NCBI GenBank assembly: GCA_002748755.1
Contig: PDTD01000013.1
Coordinates: 62,001 to 126,000 of the forward strand
Length of the DNA: 64,000 nt
Direction: 5' to 3'
From: Desulfobulbus propionicus
GTDB lineage: Bacteria > Desulfobacterota > Desulfobulbia > Desulfobulbales > Desulfobulbaceae
Shown: positions 18,741 to 27,479 of the stretch, one piece after another
Layout: each line of letters begins with the position of its first letter
Numbering within the stretch: position 1 is the stretch's first letter
Translations under genes and position numbers: made by a program
Notes under the pieces: model-generated
Databases searched by the model: none
Told to the model about the DNA's origin: nothing
Seen by the model: the letters and a program-made list of their open reading frames with translations, nothing else

Positions 18741-19289
18741 CAGGACGCCCTTTTGGCTGCTGGCAGCATGAACGATTGCTCACAACTCCTGACTCGGCAC
18801 TTTGCGTACAAAGCTGTCCTTGAAGGTCAGCAGAACCCACCCTGTTTAATATCTCATAGAGGTTATGCATATTAAAGATATATCTGCGCTCCAAGTATTC
18901 ATATACTGCAAGGTCCCTGCATGCCTGAACCTGGATAAAGGATATGCTTTCCAGGTGACAGGCAGCAAACCCACTGTTCGCTTGTCCCTGTGAACGGTGA
19001 CCACGGTGATGACCTGACGACTTGTCCGGGCCGGACTGGCCGCTGATAAACACAGCTCAGACAGTCCAGGTAGACTCTGGACAGGGCCTGGAGCGGTTGA
19101 CCCAATAACCGCTGGTGTTGCAAGGGGCATAAAAGAAAAGAAAAAACAGGCATCGATTCAAGAAGGTATTGCCGAGCAATCTGTCACGCTCTCATTGCAC
19201 ACTAACAAATGCGCAGTATACCATGTCCCCCCAGACATGGCAATCTCGTTGTGGTTCCTCCAGCCTGACCTCTTCGCTTCGCAGGCTCT

Positions 19290-19460
19290 CGTTCAAAGGC
19301 CTGTTGAACAAAAAGCTCTCCTGATATCATATTAATGGAGCCCGGGTTGCTGATGAACATTGTACCGGAGTGGGCAATTGCTCCAGAAAACCACATCCAT
19401 CTGGTTTCCTCTCTTTTTCAAACAAGACAGAAGGTTCATCAGAAATCAGGGTAAACGGTG
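19290..19460 (-). repeat. Degenerate fragments of the dispersed element
   Basis: GGAGCCCGGGTTGCTGATGA at about 19335 resembles one terminal repeat. CACATCCATCTGG, CTCTCTTTTTC and AACAAGACA...GTTCATCAGAAAT at 19390-19450 match the second half of complete copies. The order is scrambled, so this is a decayed or rearranged copy. Confidence 0.4.
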
Positions 19461-19825
19461 CCAGGAGCTTGACATTCAAAACCCAATAGCCTAATTCTCA
19501 TTATCAACAACAATAGCCACACCTGCAGGCGTACCCACAAAGAAGATGACCAACAGCCCCTCAACACCATACCAACGCTGGACACGCCCCGCACCCGAAG
19601 GCTTCAGCAGGGCTGCTCCTGGTTCCTTCGCGAAGTCAGAACAGTGACTTTAAAAAAAACGCACCTCTTCACAGGACATGTCACTTGCTGGCTCAACACC
19701 AAACCCTGTTCACACCTCTCCCGCCATGGAGGAGGAGCAACCATGAGAGAACCAGGATGGCTGGGGGCAAAGACCTCAATCCCAATTCCTGATGAATCGC
19801 GGTGCTGATCGGCGCGCGGGGTCTG

Positions 19826-19872
19826 GTCAGGTACCTAGTTCAGGAGCGGAGCGCTGGGACAAGGTACCTGAC
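19826..19872. promoter_or_regulatory. Inverted repeat upstream of BASS permease
   Basis: Perfect 11-bp arms GTCAGGTACCT (19826-19836) and AGGTACCTGAC (19862-19872) lie around 25 bases, about 115 bp before the permease start. It could be an operator or a transcript hairpin. No regulator gene is adjacent. Confidence 0.35.
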
Positions 19873-19988
19873 GCAGTCAGCGCCGTGAATATGGAGTTGA
19901 AATGGAAAAGAGAAGGGACATACAATGTACAACGAGGTAATATAAAAGAAATTGCAATACGAAAGCTGAAAGAAAAAAGGATACCTTG

Positions 19989-20969
19989 ATGATTTGGACA
20001 GTTATGCAAAAAATGAGTCAAAAACTGACCCTGGCCATTCCTGCAATGATGCTGGCAGGCTTTCTTTTTGGTCTTGTCATGGAGGCCGCTTTTTTAAAAA
20101 ATCTTATCATTCCCTTCACCTTCTTAATGGTCTACCCCATGATGGTGACGCTGAATGTCCAGAAGGTCTTTGAAGGCGGAGATGTCAAGGCCCAGGTGCT
20201 TACCCAGTCCATCAACTTTGGCGTGGTCCCTTTTTTAGCCTATTTTATGGGCCTGCTCTTCTTTACAAACCAGCCCTATATGGCCTTAGGATTGCTTCTG
20301 GCAGGCCTTGTTCCGACCTCAGGCATGACCATTTCCTGGACCGGATTTGCAAAGGGTAACCTGGCCGCTGCTGTCAAAATGACGGTCATCGGCCTGACCA
20401 TGGGCTCTATCGCCACACCTTTTTATGTCCGCATGCTCATGGGCACAACCATTGCAATTGACATGGCTGCCATTTTTAAACAAATTGTGGTCATTGTCTT
20501 CTTACCCATGGCAGCCGGTTATCTGACCCAAAGAGTTCTGATAAAAAAATACGGCCAAAAAGGCTTTACGACATCGGTGAAACCCAAATTTCCCCCACTA
20601 TCCACCCTGGGGGTTTTGGGTATCGTGTTCATTGCCATGGCACTGAAGGCCCAGGCAATCGCGGCCGCCCCCGGCATGCTTGCGTACATCCTTCTTCCTT
20701 TGTGCATCATGTACGGATTCAACTTTCTTTTCAGCAGTTTTGTGGGCAAACGATTCCTGCCACGGGGGGATGCCATTGCCCTTGTGTACGGATCAGTGAT
20801 GCGCAACCTGTCCATTGCCCTTGCCATTGCCATGAACGCATTCGGTACACAAGGAGCCTCGGCGGCCCTGGTGGTGGCTGTGGCCTATATCATTCAGGTC
20901 CAATCGGCTGCCTGGTATGTCAAATTGACCGAGAGAATATTTGGCCCGCTCGCCCAAGACGGTGAATAA
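19989..20969 (+). CDS. BASS-family (bile acid/arsenite-type) permease
   Basis: 326 residues from the ATG at 19989; AAAAAGG lies about 9 bases upstream, and a TTG is directly in front of the ATG. About ten membrane helices. PxxMMVTLNVQKV and the helix break GLVPTSGMTISWTGFAKGN resemble the ion/substrate site of Acr3 and bile acid:sodium symporter proteins (the family usually has CPGG or CPSA-type motifs; here VPTSG). VYGSVMRNLSIALAIAMNAFG matches the second crossover region (RNLSIAL). The substrate is unclear: the Acr3 cysteine is absent, so arsenite is not assured. No ars genes are nearby. Confidence 0.8.
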   Translation: MIWTVMQKMSQKLTLAIPAMMLAGFLFGLVMEAAFLKNLIIPFTFLMVYPMMVTLNVQKVFEGGDVKAQVLTQSINFGVVPFLAYFMGLLFFTNQPYMALGLLLAGLVPTSGMTISWTGFAKGNLAAAVKMTVIGLTMGSIATPFYVRMLMGTTIAIDMAAIFKQIVVIVFLPMAAGYLTQRVLIKKYGQKGFTTSVKPKFPPLSTLGVLGIVFIAMALKAQAIAAAPGMLAYILLPLCIMYGFNFLFSSFVGKRFLPRGDAIALVYGSVMRNLSIALAIAMNAFGTQGASAALVVAVAYIIQVQSAAWYVKLTERIFGPLAQDGE

Positions 20970-21159
20970 CGGCCACCACCGGCCGCCAAGCCGGGGTAGA
21001 GTCCAATGATGCCATGGATGCTGCCTTACATCTGCTGTTTTTTCAGGTTGTTGATCCTGCTATAAATAATGGCCACCTGGTTAAGCCGCCATGATGAAAC
21101 CATGGGTGCTCAAGGAGAAAAAGACGATTCTGATTTCCAACAACAGGCTGATGAGATAT

Positions 21160-21510
21160 CTAGTTACTCCTCTTATCTTGCACCAGACTCAGGAGCATAT
21201 TAATTTTAAGAGATATTTTCTCTGCCGATACTTCCGGGGAGCGGACAACTCCAAGATAATATCCTTGTATCGGGAAAACGTGAAACCCCTGATCATTTCC
21301 ATGGGTAAAGCTGAAAGCTTTACAATACGCAGATCCTAATATTTTCATTATACTCAGAGCATAATTATTGCAAATAACTAACAAAGATGAGTACTTTTCC
21401 GGATTTTTTATGCGATGGGCCACAAGGCGGCCATCCTTTTTGACAATCATACTCCCCTTGATTCCCTCTATTGTGTTGATACGCCGCAAAAAATCATTGA
21501 CTCTCGCCAT
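21160..21510 (-). CDS. Roadblock/LC7-like small protein
   Basis: 116 residues. The fold pattern INTIEGIKGSMIVKKDGRLV, then a helix with EKYSSLLVICNNYALSIMKI, then strands ending GYYLGVVRSPEVSAEKI, is that of Roadblock/LC7 (MglB-like) domains. These usually bind small Ras-like GTPases or dimerise with each other. A GGTGATGGG stretch precedes the ATG. It starts about 4 bp after the upstream Roadblock gene, so the two are co-transcribed. Downstream is about 190 bp without a gene before the convergent permease. The assignment comes from fold-pattern reading, not strong motifs. Confidence 0.6.
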   Translation of the reverse strand: MARVNDFLRRINTIEGIKGSMIVKKDGRLVAHRIKNPEKYSSLLVICNNYALSIMKILGSAYCKAFSFTHGNDQGFHVFPIQGYYLGVVRSPEVSAEKISLKINMLLSLVQDKRSN

Positions 21511-21514
21511 CCCA

Positions 21515-22150
21515 TCACCCTCTTACATATTTTGATATAATAGGTGCCATCAAAGCGTTGAAGCGTTTCGTCTGTTCAGGAGTACTGAGTTCCTGTTTCA
21601 GTAACTCAACAAGGGCGAGTATATCTCTCACCGTGGAATGCCCTTGCTCCCTCCAAATCGCAACCGAATCATCAAAAACAATATCCGCCATAGGGCCTAC
21701 AATGCTCGGGAGTTGTTCCTTGATCTGGTTTAAAACCCGAACAACATTGCTGTCAGGCTGCGGGACTTCATTCTTGGGAGCAACCTTTTCAGAAGCGGCG
21801 ATTGCCCCCTCTATATCAACGCCTTGTATTTCCTGATGAAAAAGATTTAACGACATCGTGACCAGATTTTGATTAAAATCTGGGTCACAGACGAGCAACA
21901 CTATGATATTATCTTCCAGTTCTCGAACAACAAAGACTGACTCGTCATACTGGAGGACAACATCGGTAAGATCTTGAAAAGTCATCTTGCCAGCATTGAC
22001 AATCTTGACCAGCAGCTTGCCCATTTCCAAAAGCTTTTCCTGATTAAAAACGCCAGGCATTTTTGAAATCAAGGGACCTTTCTTCTTATGGTATATACAG
22101 ACGCCAAAAACTCCTGATAAATCTGTTAGGTCGTCAAGCAAATCTTTCAT
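21515..22150 (-). CDS. Roadblock-like domain protein with helical C-terminus
   Basis: 211 residues with a strong ribosome site (GGAGG, 9 bases before the ATG). The N-terminal ~110 residues (LSGVFGVCIYHKKKGPLISK ... ESVFVVRELEDNIIVLLVCD) fit a Roadblock/LC7 fold. The C-terminal part (about 145-211) is helical and contains QLPSIVGPMADIVFDDSVAI, a pattern seen in C-terminal domains of bacterial signalling proteins that carry PATAN or Roadblock modules. It lies 40 bp after the REC-PATAN regulator and directly before a second Roadblock gene. A role in a GTPase-type or scaffold signalling unit is inferred. Confidence 0.6.
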   Translation of the reverse strand: MKDLLDDLTDLSGVFGVCIYHKKKGPLISKMPGVFNQEKLLEMGKLLVKIVNAGKMTFQDLTDVVLQYDESVFVVRELEDNIIVLLVCDPDFNQNLVTMSLNLFHQEIQGVDIEGAIAASEKVAPKNEVPQPDSNVVRVLNQIKEQLPSIVGPMADIVFDDSVAIWREQGHSTVRDILALVELLKQELSTPEQTKRFNALMAPIISKYVRG

Positions 22151-22189
22151 CTATATCGACCTCCTATAATAGGATTTATTGAATATATT

Positions 22190-23290
22190 TTACCCATATG
22201 ATAACAAAGGACTAATTATAGTTTTTATATAAGGCTCTACAAATTGGAAGGACTTTCCCTTCTTAAGGATTACTACTATGGTGTAATTGTTAACAACATA
22301 TAGTAAATAAGTAATCCTTCTGGATGTAGTAAAGCGTATTTCCCTGCACCTTCCAAGATCACATCTTTCCTGCAAAAGGACCAAAAAATGCAGAAATATT
22401 GCAGGGTCGAATTCATCTACGTCCATATTGTCGGCACCAGGAAGGTCCACCTTACCGCGTTGATCAAACAGGAGGAAATCGGCAACGGCCGTATGGGCCC
22501 GCATCTTTTTGCTAAACAGTTCCCAATCAATACCATCGTCATCCGTGCTGCTCTTTTCCTGACGGCTGTCAGGAAGGGAACCGTCGGCCTCACCCAATCG
22601 GGTCGTGTTGTCCCGGCCTTGCGCGCCTTCGTCTTTTTGGTAGTGCGCACGTAACAGGAGAGCCTCCAAGGTGATATCGATAGGACCATCTTTCTTATAG
22701 TTGGTGGTGTCGAGTTCTATGCCTGCATTTTCCCAACACACTATATGACTGGCAGCGACTTCCCCTGTATAGTTCTCATATTCAGCGTCGATCAAATTCC
22801 CTTCTAAGAAAAAAATATAGCCAACCCTATCATCTGCATTGACTTTCAAGGTACAGCTTTTCTTTTCAATTTGCAGCAATTGTAAAAAAGCAGCCAAGGG
22901 TATTCCCTGAATATAGCTCTTCGATTCTTTCTCAAGGCCATCTGTCAGGGCCTTCTCAATCGTTGCCAAGTCCAGAGGTTTTTCCAGATATCGTATCGCT
23001 CCGTATTGAGCCACCTGAGATTCTATCTCCGATGTGCCAAAAGCAGTCATGATAACCACCGGTAAACTTGGCCGATTGCGGCTGACCCAAGCGATAAGTT
23101 CAAAGCCGTTCATCTCCGGCATTTCCAGGTCGGTAACAAGCAGATCAATTTCTTCTTCCTGTAAATACCGGGTCGCTTCAATCCCATTGGTGGCCGTTAT
23201 AATCCTGTATGTATTTTCATGCACACTCAATCCATCCTGCAGGGAGAGCAGAAAGGATTGGTCATCATCGACTATCAGTACCTTTTTCAT
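22190..23290 (-). CDS. Response regulator with REC and PATAN (DUF4388) domains
   Basis: 366 residues from the ATG at 23290. The REC domain (1-120) has acidic residues D8, D9 and D10, phospho-acceptor Asp54 in LLVTDLEMPEMNG, Thr in VIMTAFG and Lys in YLEKPL, so it should be phosphorylatable. Residues about 125-230 (YIQGIPLAAFLQLLQIEKKS, GYIFFLEGNLIDAEYENYTG) are a PATAN/DUF4388 domain. The C-terminal third (about 260-366) again resembles a Roadblock-type fold (FLLFDQRGKVDLPG ... YLLYVVNNYTIVVILKKG). It probably passes kinase signals to the two Roadblock proteins encoded downstream. There is no DNA-binding domain. Confidence 0.85.
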   Translation of the reverse strand: MKKVLIVDDDQSFLLSLQDGLSVHENTYRIITATNGIEATRYLQEEEIDLLVTDLEMPEMNGFELIAWVSRNRPSLPVVIMTAFGTSEIESQVAQYGAIRYLEKPLDLATIEKALTDGLEKESKSYIQGIPLAAFLQLLQIEKKSCTLKVNADDRVGYIFFLEGNLIDAEYENYTGEVAASHIVCWENAGIELDTTNYKKDGPIDITLEALLLRAHYQKDEGAQGRDNTTRLGEADGSLPDSRQEKSSTDDDGIDWELFSKKMRAHTAVADFLLFDQRGKVDLPGADNMDVDEFDPAIFLHFLVLLQERCDLGRCREIRFTTSRRITYLLYVVNNYTIVVILKKGKSFQFVEPYIKTIISPLLSYG

Positions 23291-23510
23291 AGCCAAAAAG
23301 ACTGTTCCTTAAAAGTATTGGATCATTGTTTTTGTTGTGCAGCTCCATCTTCACCTCTCAAACGTTCAAACACTGTGCAGACGAAAAATGGCGCCCAATT
23401 AGATGGTAGACCAACGGTTGAGCAATGGTGTACCAACACCACAACTCAGCAAACGAAATATGAACCGGGCTGTGGTACTGTGGGATATCCCCCTGGAGGC
23501 GGATCATTCG

Positions 23511-23705
23511 CGGATTGCTCATCAGCGCAGGCAGCGCCAGCTTCGAGCGCTTCTGGCACCTCCCTCTACCTGGACACAGGTGTTGCCATAACCCTGCCCA
23601 AGATAATACCGCCCGGGCTGAGCTTTGGTGCCCATTGTGTCACAATTTGAGCCTGCTCACGATCATCACACCCCTTTATTTTTCCTCAAAGAAAGATGGG
23701 ACAAC
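23511..23705 (+). repeat. MITE-like element copy 2
   Basis: Copy upstream of the REC-PATAN gene, reading plus. It has CTCATCAGCGCAGGCAGCGCCA, with partner TACCGCCCGGGCTGAG, and the conserved stretch GAGCTTTGGTGCCCATTGTG. The 3' half is degenerate and the right terminal repeat is not clear. Confidence 0.65.
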
Positions 23706-23888
23706 ACCTGCAAGCATACATAACGCCCGCAAGCTGCCTGCATGAAAGACTCTGCGGAAAAACCTCTTGAGCCAAGGGTGTTCGTATCCGCTTTCTAAGG
23801 TAGAATATTTCTCTCTGCTTCCTGAGACAGGCGCCTCGCCTACACACAGGCTCAGTCAAAAAGCAAACAGTATATTGGCAATGGGAGT

Positions 23889-24905
23889 TCAGGCCATGGC
23901 TAGACCTATGGTGACACAGGTACCTGTACCCACTTGACTCTCAATTTCAATATCACAGCCCATAAGAGTCAACAGTCTCTTGGTGATAACAAGGCCGAGT
24001 CCACTGCCGCCTGGTTTGCTGGAAGAAAAAGGTTGAAAGAGCCTCTTTATTTGATCAGGAGGTATACCGCATCCGTTATCGCGCACGAACAAGCAAGGGC
24101 GTTCTTCTTTCAGCATCATCCGTATCAATATCTGGGGCACCTCCACACCGGCAAGGGCATCGGCAGCATTGGACACTATATTAAGCAGCACCTGATTCAT
24201 GCTGCGAGGATCTATTCGTACGTACATATCCTCTCCCGGGGCTTCAACGCCCAGTACAATACCGCGGTTCTCCAGATCCATATATACCAGCGACTGAAAC
24301 GCCTTTATAAAGTTGAACAGGGAAACCTTGGTGAGATGCACCACCTCAAACATGCTGAAATTTTTTAGCGATTGAAGAAGATACTCCATCCGTCCAATAT
24401 CCGCTAAACTGCGATCTATGTATTTGAGTACTGTTTGCTCAGGAAATCTATTCAAATTTTGTTTGAGCACGCTCAACGTCATTTTAAGACTGTTTAATGG
24501 GTTGCCTAGTTCATGACGTATGCCTGAAAAAACAAATCCCAGATTATCAACACTGTTCGCTGCCTGGGCAACACCTTCCAAGCGCCTTCTTTCGGTAATA
24601 TCACGTATAAATACACAACAATATTTCTTATCTATCTGGTATATGGAAAAACCAAGATATTTGTTTTCCAGCTCCACAGAGCCCGTTATAGTACCTGTCA
24701 GCATGGAGCTGAGCGTTTGCCCATCGCTACGAAGAAAAGTATTATACAGCGCTTCAAAATCGTCACATATTGATTGATCCCCTACCACATGATAAAAAGC
24801 AGGGTTACTATACTCTATGTTTGCATGTTGCAAATCCAAAACGACAATGCCAACATCTATTCTATCGAGGATCTGATTTAATCCCCAGCTCGTCTCACTA
24901 TGCAT
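23889..24905 (-). CDS. PAS-domain sensor histidine kinase
   Basis: 338 residues from the ATG at 24905; a GTG at 24929 is an alternative, with neither having an ideal ribosome site. There is no membrane segment, so it is cytoplasmic. A PAS domain spans about 7-110 (ILDRIDVGIVVLDLQHANIE, ending DITERRRLEGV). The HisKA-like H box is FSGIRHELGNPLNSLKM (His about 131). HATPase boxes are VLLNIVSNAADAL (N), LFVRDNGCGIPP (G1) and GGSGLGLVITKRL (G2). The neighbouring REC-PATAN protein, 600 bp downstream on the same strand, is the obvious partner, although an element copy lies between them. Confidence 0.9.
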   Translation of the reverse strand: MHSETSWGLNQILDRIDVGIVVLDLQHANIEYSNPAFYHVVGDQSICDDFEALYNTFLRSDGQTLSSMLTGTITGSVELENKYLGFSIYQIDKKYCCVFIRDITERRRLEGVAQAANSVDNLGFVFSGIRHELGNPLNSLKMTLSVLKQNLNRFPEQTVLKYIDRSLADIGRMEYLLQSLKNFSMFEVVHLTKVSLFNFIKAFQSLVYMDLENRGIVLGVEAPGEDMYVRIDPRSMNQVLLNIVSNAADALAGVEVPQILIRMMLKEERPCLFVRDNGCGIPPDQIKRLFQPFSSSKPGGSGLGLVITKRLLTLMGCDIEIESQVGTGTCVTIGLAMA

Positions 24906-24974
24906 TGTAAATGTCACAGCAGTATGCACCTCAAAAGCACTGGTGCCCTCTGCTTCAGTAGTATGATCTATCCT

Positions 24975-25197
24975 AACCCAGAGTTTTCATCAGCTCAGGC
25001 GACGCCAGGTTCGGGAGTTTTTGACACCTCGTTCTACCTGGGTATATGGGTTGCCAAAACACTGCCCAAGGCGGCACCGCCTGGGTTGAGCTTTGGCAAA
25101 CATTGTATCGCGATGGTCCTCTGTTCAGGAACAACGCATCCATCTCTTTTGTCTTTTTTTCTTAAATGCAACAAAATAGTCATGAGATATCTGGGCT
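24975..25197 (+). repeat. MITE-like element copy 3 (complete, archetype)
   Basis: 223 bp. The left end TAACCCAGAGTTTTCATCAG and right end CATGAGATATCTGGGCTA are inverted repeats with TA at both edges. Hairpin 1 pairs CAGCTCAGGCGACGCCAGG with GGCACCGCCTGGGTTGA, with inner arms around a TTCTACCTGGGT-like tip. Hairpin 2 region: TTTTGTC...GCAACAAAA. It lies upstream of the PAS kinase. Confidence 0.85.
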
Positions 25198-25359
25198 ACG
25201 ATTTCTTCTCACGACCGTATGGAAGCGACAAGAAAAATGTCTGTCCATATGAATAGCTTGCCCCAGATGACTAGGAAAATCAAGGAGAAAAGTCTGTTGG
25301 GAAAAAGATGTACAAGGCATTCAGGAATCGGACCGGTCTCCATGGTTCAGGGTGGGTTG

Positions 25360-25545
25360 ACCCAAATTTCTCCTCAGCTCAGGCGATGCCAGATGCACAG
25401 TTTCTGGCAGTATATGAGAGGGCCCTCTCTGGGCTGCCCGTTGGGGAACAGTTTATCGAAATGCATGACGCTTAGGGATATCACATCCATCTGTTTTTGT
25501 CTCTTTTTTCTTAAACGAGACAAAATGTTCATGAAGTATCCGGCC
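25360..25545 (+). repeat. MITE-like element copy 4
   Basis: The left end is CCCAAATTTCTCCTCAGCTC and the right end is TTCATGAAGTATCCGGCC. Hairpin 2 is perfect here: TTTTTGTCTC and GAGACAAAA around TTTTTTCTTAAAC. The first-half hairpin is shortened by an internal deletion, giving about 186 bp. It is only about 160 bp from copy 3. Confidence 0.75.
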
Positions 25546-25909
25546 GATAGACTACAAGTGCTATCCCGCCTGCGGACAAATTGGAACCTCCCCGCCATCC
25601 AGAATCAGGACCGTGGCCAGCACCTTGGAGGATAAACAGAATAAGGTTGTGCTTCTATGATAATTTTAGTTGCTATTTTTGGTTTGCTCATCTTTAATGA
25701 GAGTTGCTCTCGGCGGGGGAGGGATACCATATTGGTCATGTACCACCGGGCGGGCCAAGAAGTTGGCTAACTTGAGCGATGTACTCACACCCAATGCCTC
25801 GTCAAAGGCGAAAACAGGGCTGTGTCCATGGCTTTGAGCCACACTATGAAAAGCACGCTCTCTTATCGCCTCACCTATACAACCGTACTTATCATCTGCA
25901 GGTTACAAT
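25546..25909. other. Upstream region of transferase, no gene seen
   Basis: About 360 bp with no supported open frame. It includes the presumed promoter of the hexapeptide-repeat gene starting at 25910. Confidence 0.4.
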
Positions 25910-27322
25910 ATGAGCCAATTACAACGACTCAGCGACCGGATTATCAGCCGCGTCAACGTTAATCTAGAGGAGTTCGCCTTCGACACAGAACCCTTTGTCA
26001 AAAATGCGCTTGATCACGAAAAAATGGTCGATTTCTATGCATTTTACGGCATTACTTCTCTTCATCCTCTCTATTTTAATTTTAAAAATTCCAATATCGC
26101 AGGCAGTTATTTTTTAGGAAAATGCTACGTGGGACGATCCGCGATTTACAAGAGCGATATCAGGGGAGATGAACTGAAAAGAAAAGGCGACTGCATACGA
26201 ACGGCAAAAAATATCCCTCTTGTTGAAGATGAAATGATTTCCATTCTGGACAGTCTGTTGTATAAAACCCTCGTCCACAGTAATTCCCACAACCCAGAAA
26301 GCCCGGAACTCTTTAGTATCCGCAACACCATTTCCGCCCACTACGCCAACATACACGGCTCTACTCTGGAGGGCTGCTTTTTAGGACCCTTTTCCACTGT
26401 GGATCTCATGAACCTGCATTCGTGTATTATTGGAGAATTTTCCTATATTCAGGTGGGCGAACTTTTTCATCGTAAAATTGACCCCGGTACAGTCTGGATC
26501 AAGAATCCTTATTTTGAATTTAAGTATAAATTTCAAAAAGGTATTCTTGATAACTTTGTGGGGATAGACGAGGCTCATCAACCCCGGGGGGTGATGTATG
26601 ATTTTGTCAAGTCACGGGATCAGGATTTTGAAAAATTATTCGAGGTCATGCATTTAGAGCCCTTTGATGTGCCTAATACCTCGGCTGTCAACCGATATGC
26701 ACGCATCAAGGGAAAAACCATCATTGGCGAAAACGTTTTGGTGGCCCAGAGATCCTTTCTCCAGAATGCAACCATGGGTAACGGTTCCAATGCCCAGGAA
26801 AACTCCTATATTATCGATTCCGTTCTCGAAGACAATTGCATTACCGCCCATGGGGGCAAAATTATCAATGCCGATGTCGGTCAGGAATGCTTTGTAGGAT
26901 TCAACTCCTTCTTGAACGGTCGACCAGGGGCCCGGATTCGCATCGGCGAAGGCTGCATTATCATGCCCCACACCATTATTAATCCAGATATAGAGATACA
27001 CATTCCCTGTGAACATTTAGTTTGGGGATACATACAAACACCCGAAGACCTGGCCACAAACATCATTCCGCTGGATGCTCTAGCAGATGTCAGAGAGAGT
27101 ATTACCATTGGGAAAATGACCTTTTCAGGGAAAGGATCTGTGTTTATTGGATCGTTCAAGGATCGGCTCCAACATATCCTTTTGGACAATGGCGCCTTGT
27201 TTAAGGATGGACAAAACAGGGGCCATGCCCAGGATGACCAAAATATCTCCTACAATATTATTCAGCCTTATCGAACAGGGGAGCGAAAGGGTCTGTATCC
27301 ATCCATACGGATAAAGCCATAG
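25910..27322 (+). CDS. Left-handed beta-helix (hexapeptide) protein
   Basis: 470 residues. Imperfect hexapeptide repeats of the [LIV]GxxxX type occur in two blocks: about 140-200 (IHGSTLEGCFLGPFSTVDLM, HSCIIGEFSYIQ) and about 262-375 (RIKGKTIIGENVLVAQRSFL, GKIINADVGQECFVGFNSFL, IRIGEGCIIMPHTII). This is the fold of many acyl- and nucleotidyltransferases. N- and C-terminal extensions show no nucleotidyltransferase motif. The catalytic His of classical LbH acyltransferases is not obvious (a candidate lies in ITAHGGKI). The substrate is unknown. No sugar or lipid genes are adjacent, so the role cannot be inferred from neighbours. An AGG lies about 8 bases before the ATG. Confidence 0.75.
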   Translation: MSQLQRLSDRIISRVNVNLEEFAFDTEPFVKNALDHEKMVDFYAFYGITSLHPLYFNFKNSNIAGSYFLGKCYVGRSAIYKSDIRGDELKRKGDCIRTAKNIPLVEDEMISILDSLLYKTLVHSNSHNPESPELFSIRNTISAHYANIHGSTLEGCFLGPFSTVDLMNLHSCIIGEFSYIQVGELFHRKIDPGTVWIKNPYFEFKYKFQKGILDNFVGIDEAHQPRGVMYDFVKSRDQDFEKLFEVMHLEPFDVPNTSAVNRYARIKGKTIIGENVLVAQRSFLQNATMGNGSNAQENSYIIDSVLEDNCITAHGGKIINADVGQECFVGFNSFLNGRPGARIRIGEGCIIMPHTIINPDIEIHIPCEHLVWGYIQTPEDLATNIIPLDALADVRESITIGKMTFSGKGSVFIGSFKDRLQHILLDNGALFKDGQNRGHAQDDQNISYNIIQPYRTGERKGLYPSIRIKP

Positions 27323-27479
27323 AAGTGCCAGGACATCATTTCTCTCCCTCGGCAATGAATGCCAGGAAGAGATGCAGATACCAGCAATACCTGGAGGACA
27401 GAACCAGTCGAAAAAGTTGGCCTGCTTTTTGCTTGATAAAAAAGAACTGCACTATTTTTTTATCAACTCAAGAGGATAT

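Larger units (their letters stand above)
18741..19985. other. 1.2-kb stretch without a recognisable gene
   Basis: This lies between the Wzt-type gene and the BASS permease, where a Wzm permease would be expected, but no open frame shows permease features. Several short overlapping frames have no family signature. It contains degenerate pieces of the dispersed element (19290-19460) and an inverted repeat at 19826-19872. It may be a decayed gene region. Confidence 0.5.

Noticed and set aside
18730-19153. Short minus-strand frames next to the Wzt gene as a decayed permease or transposase
   Set aside because: Peptides show no hydrophobic helices or transposase motifs.
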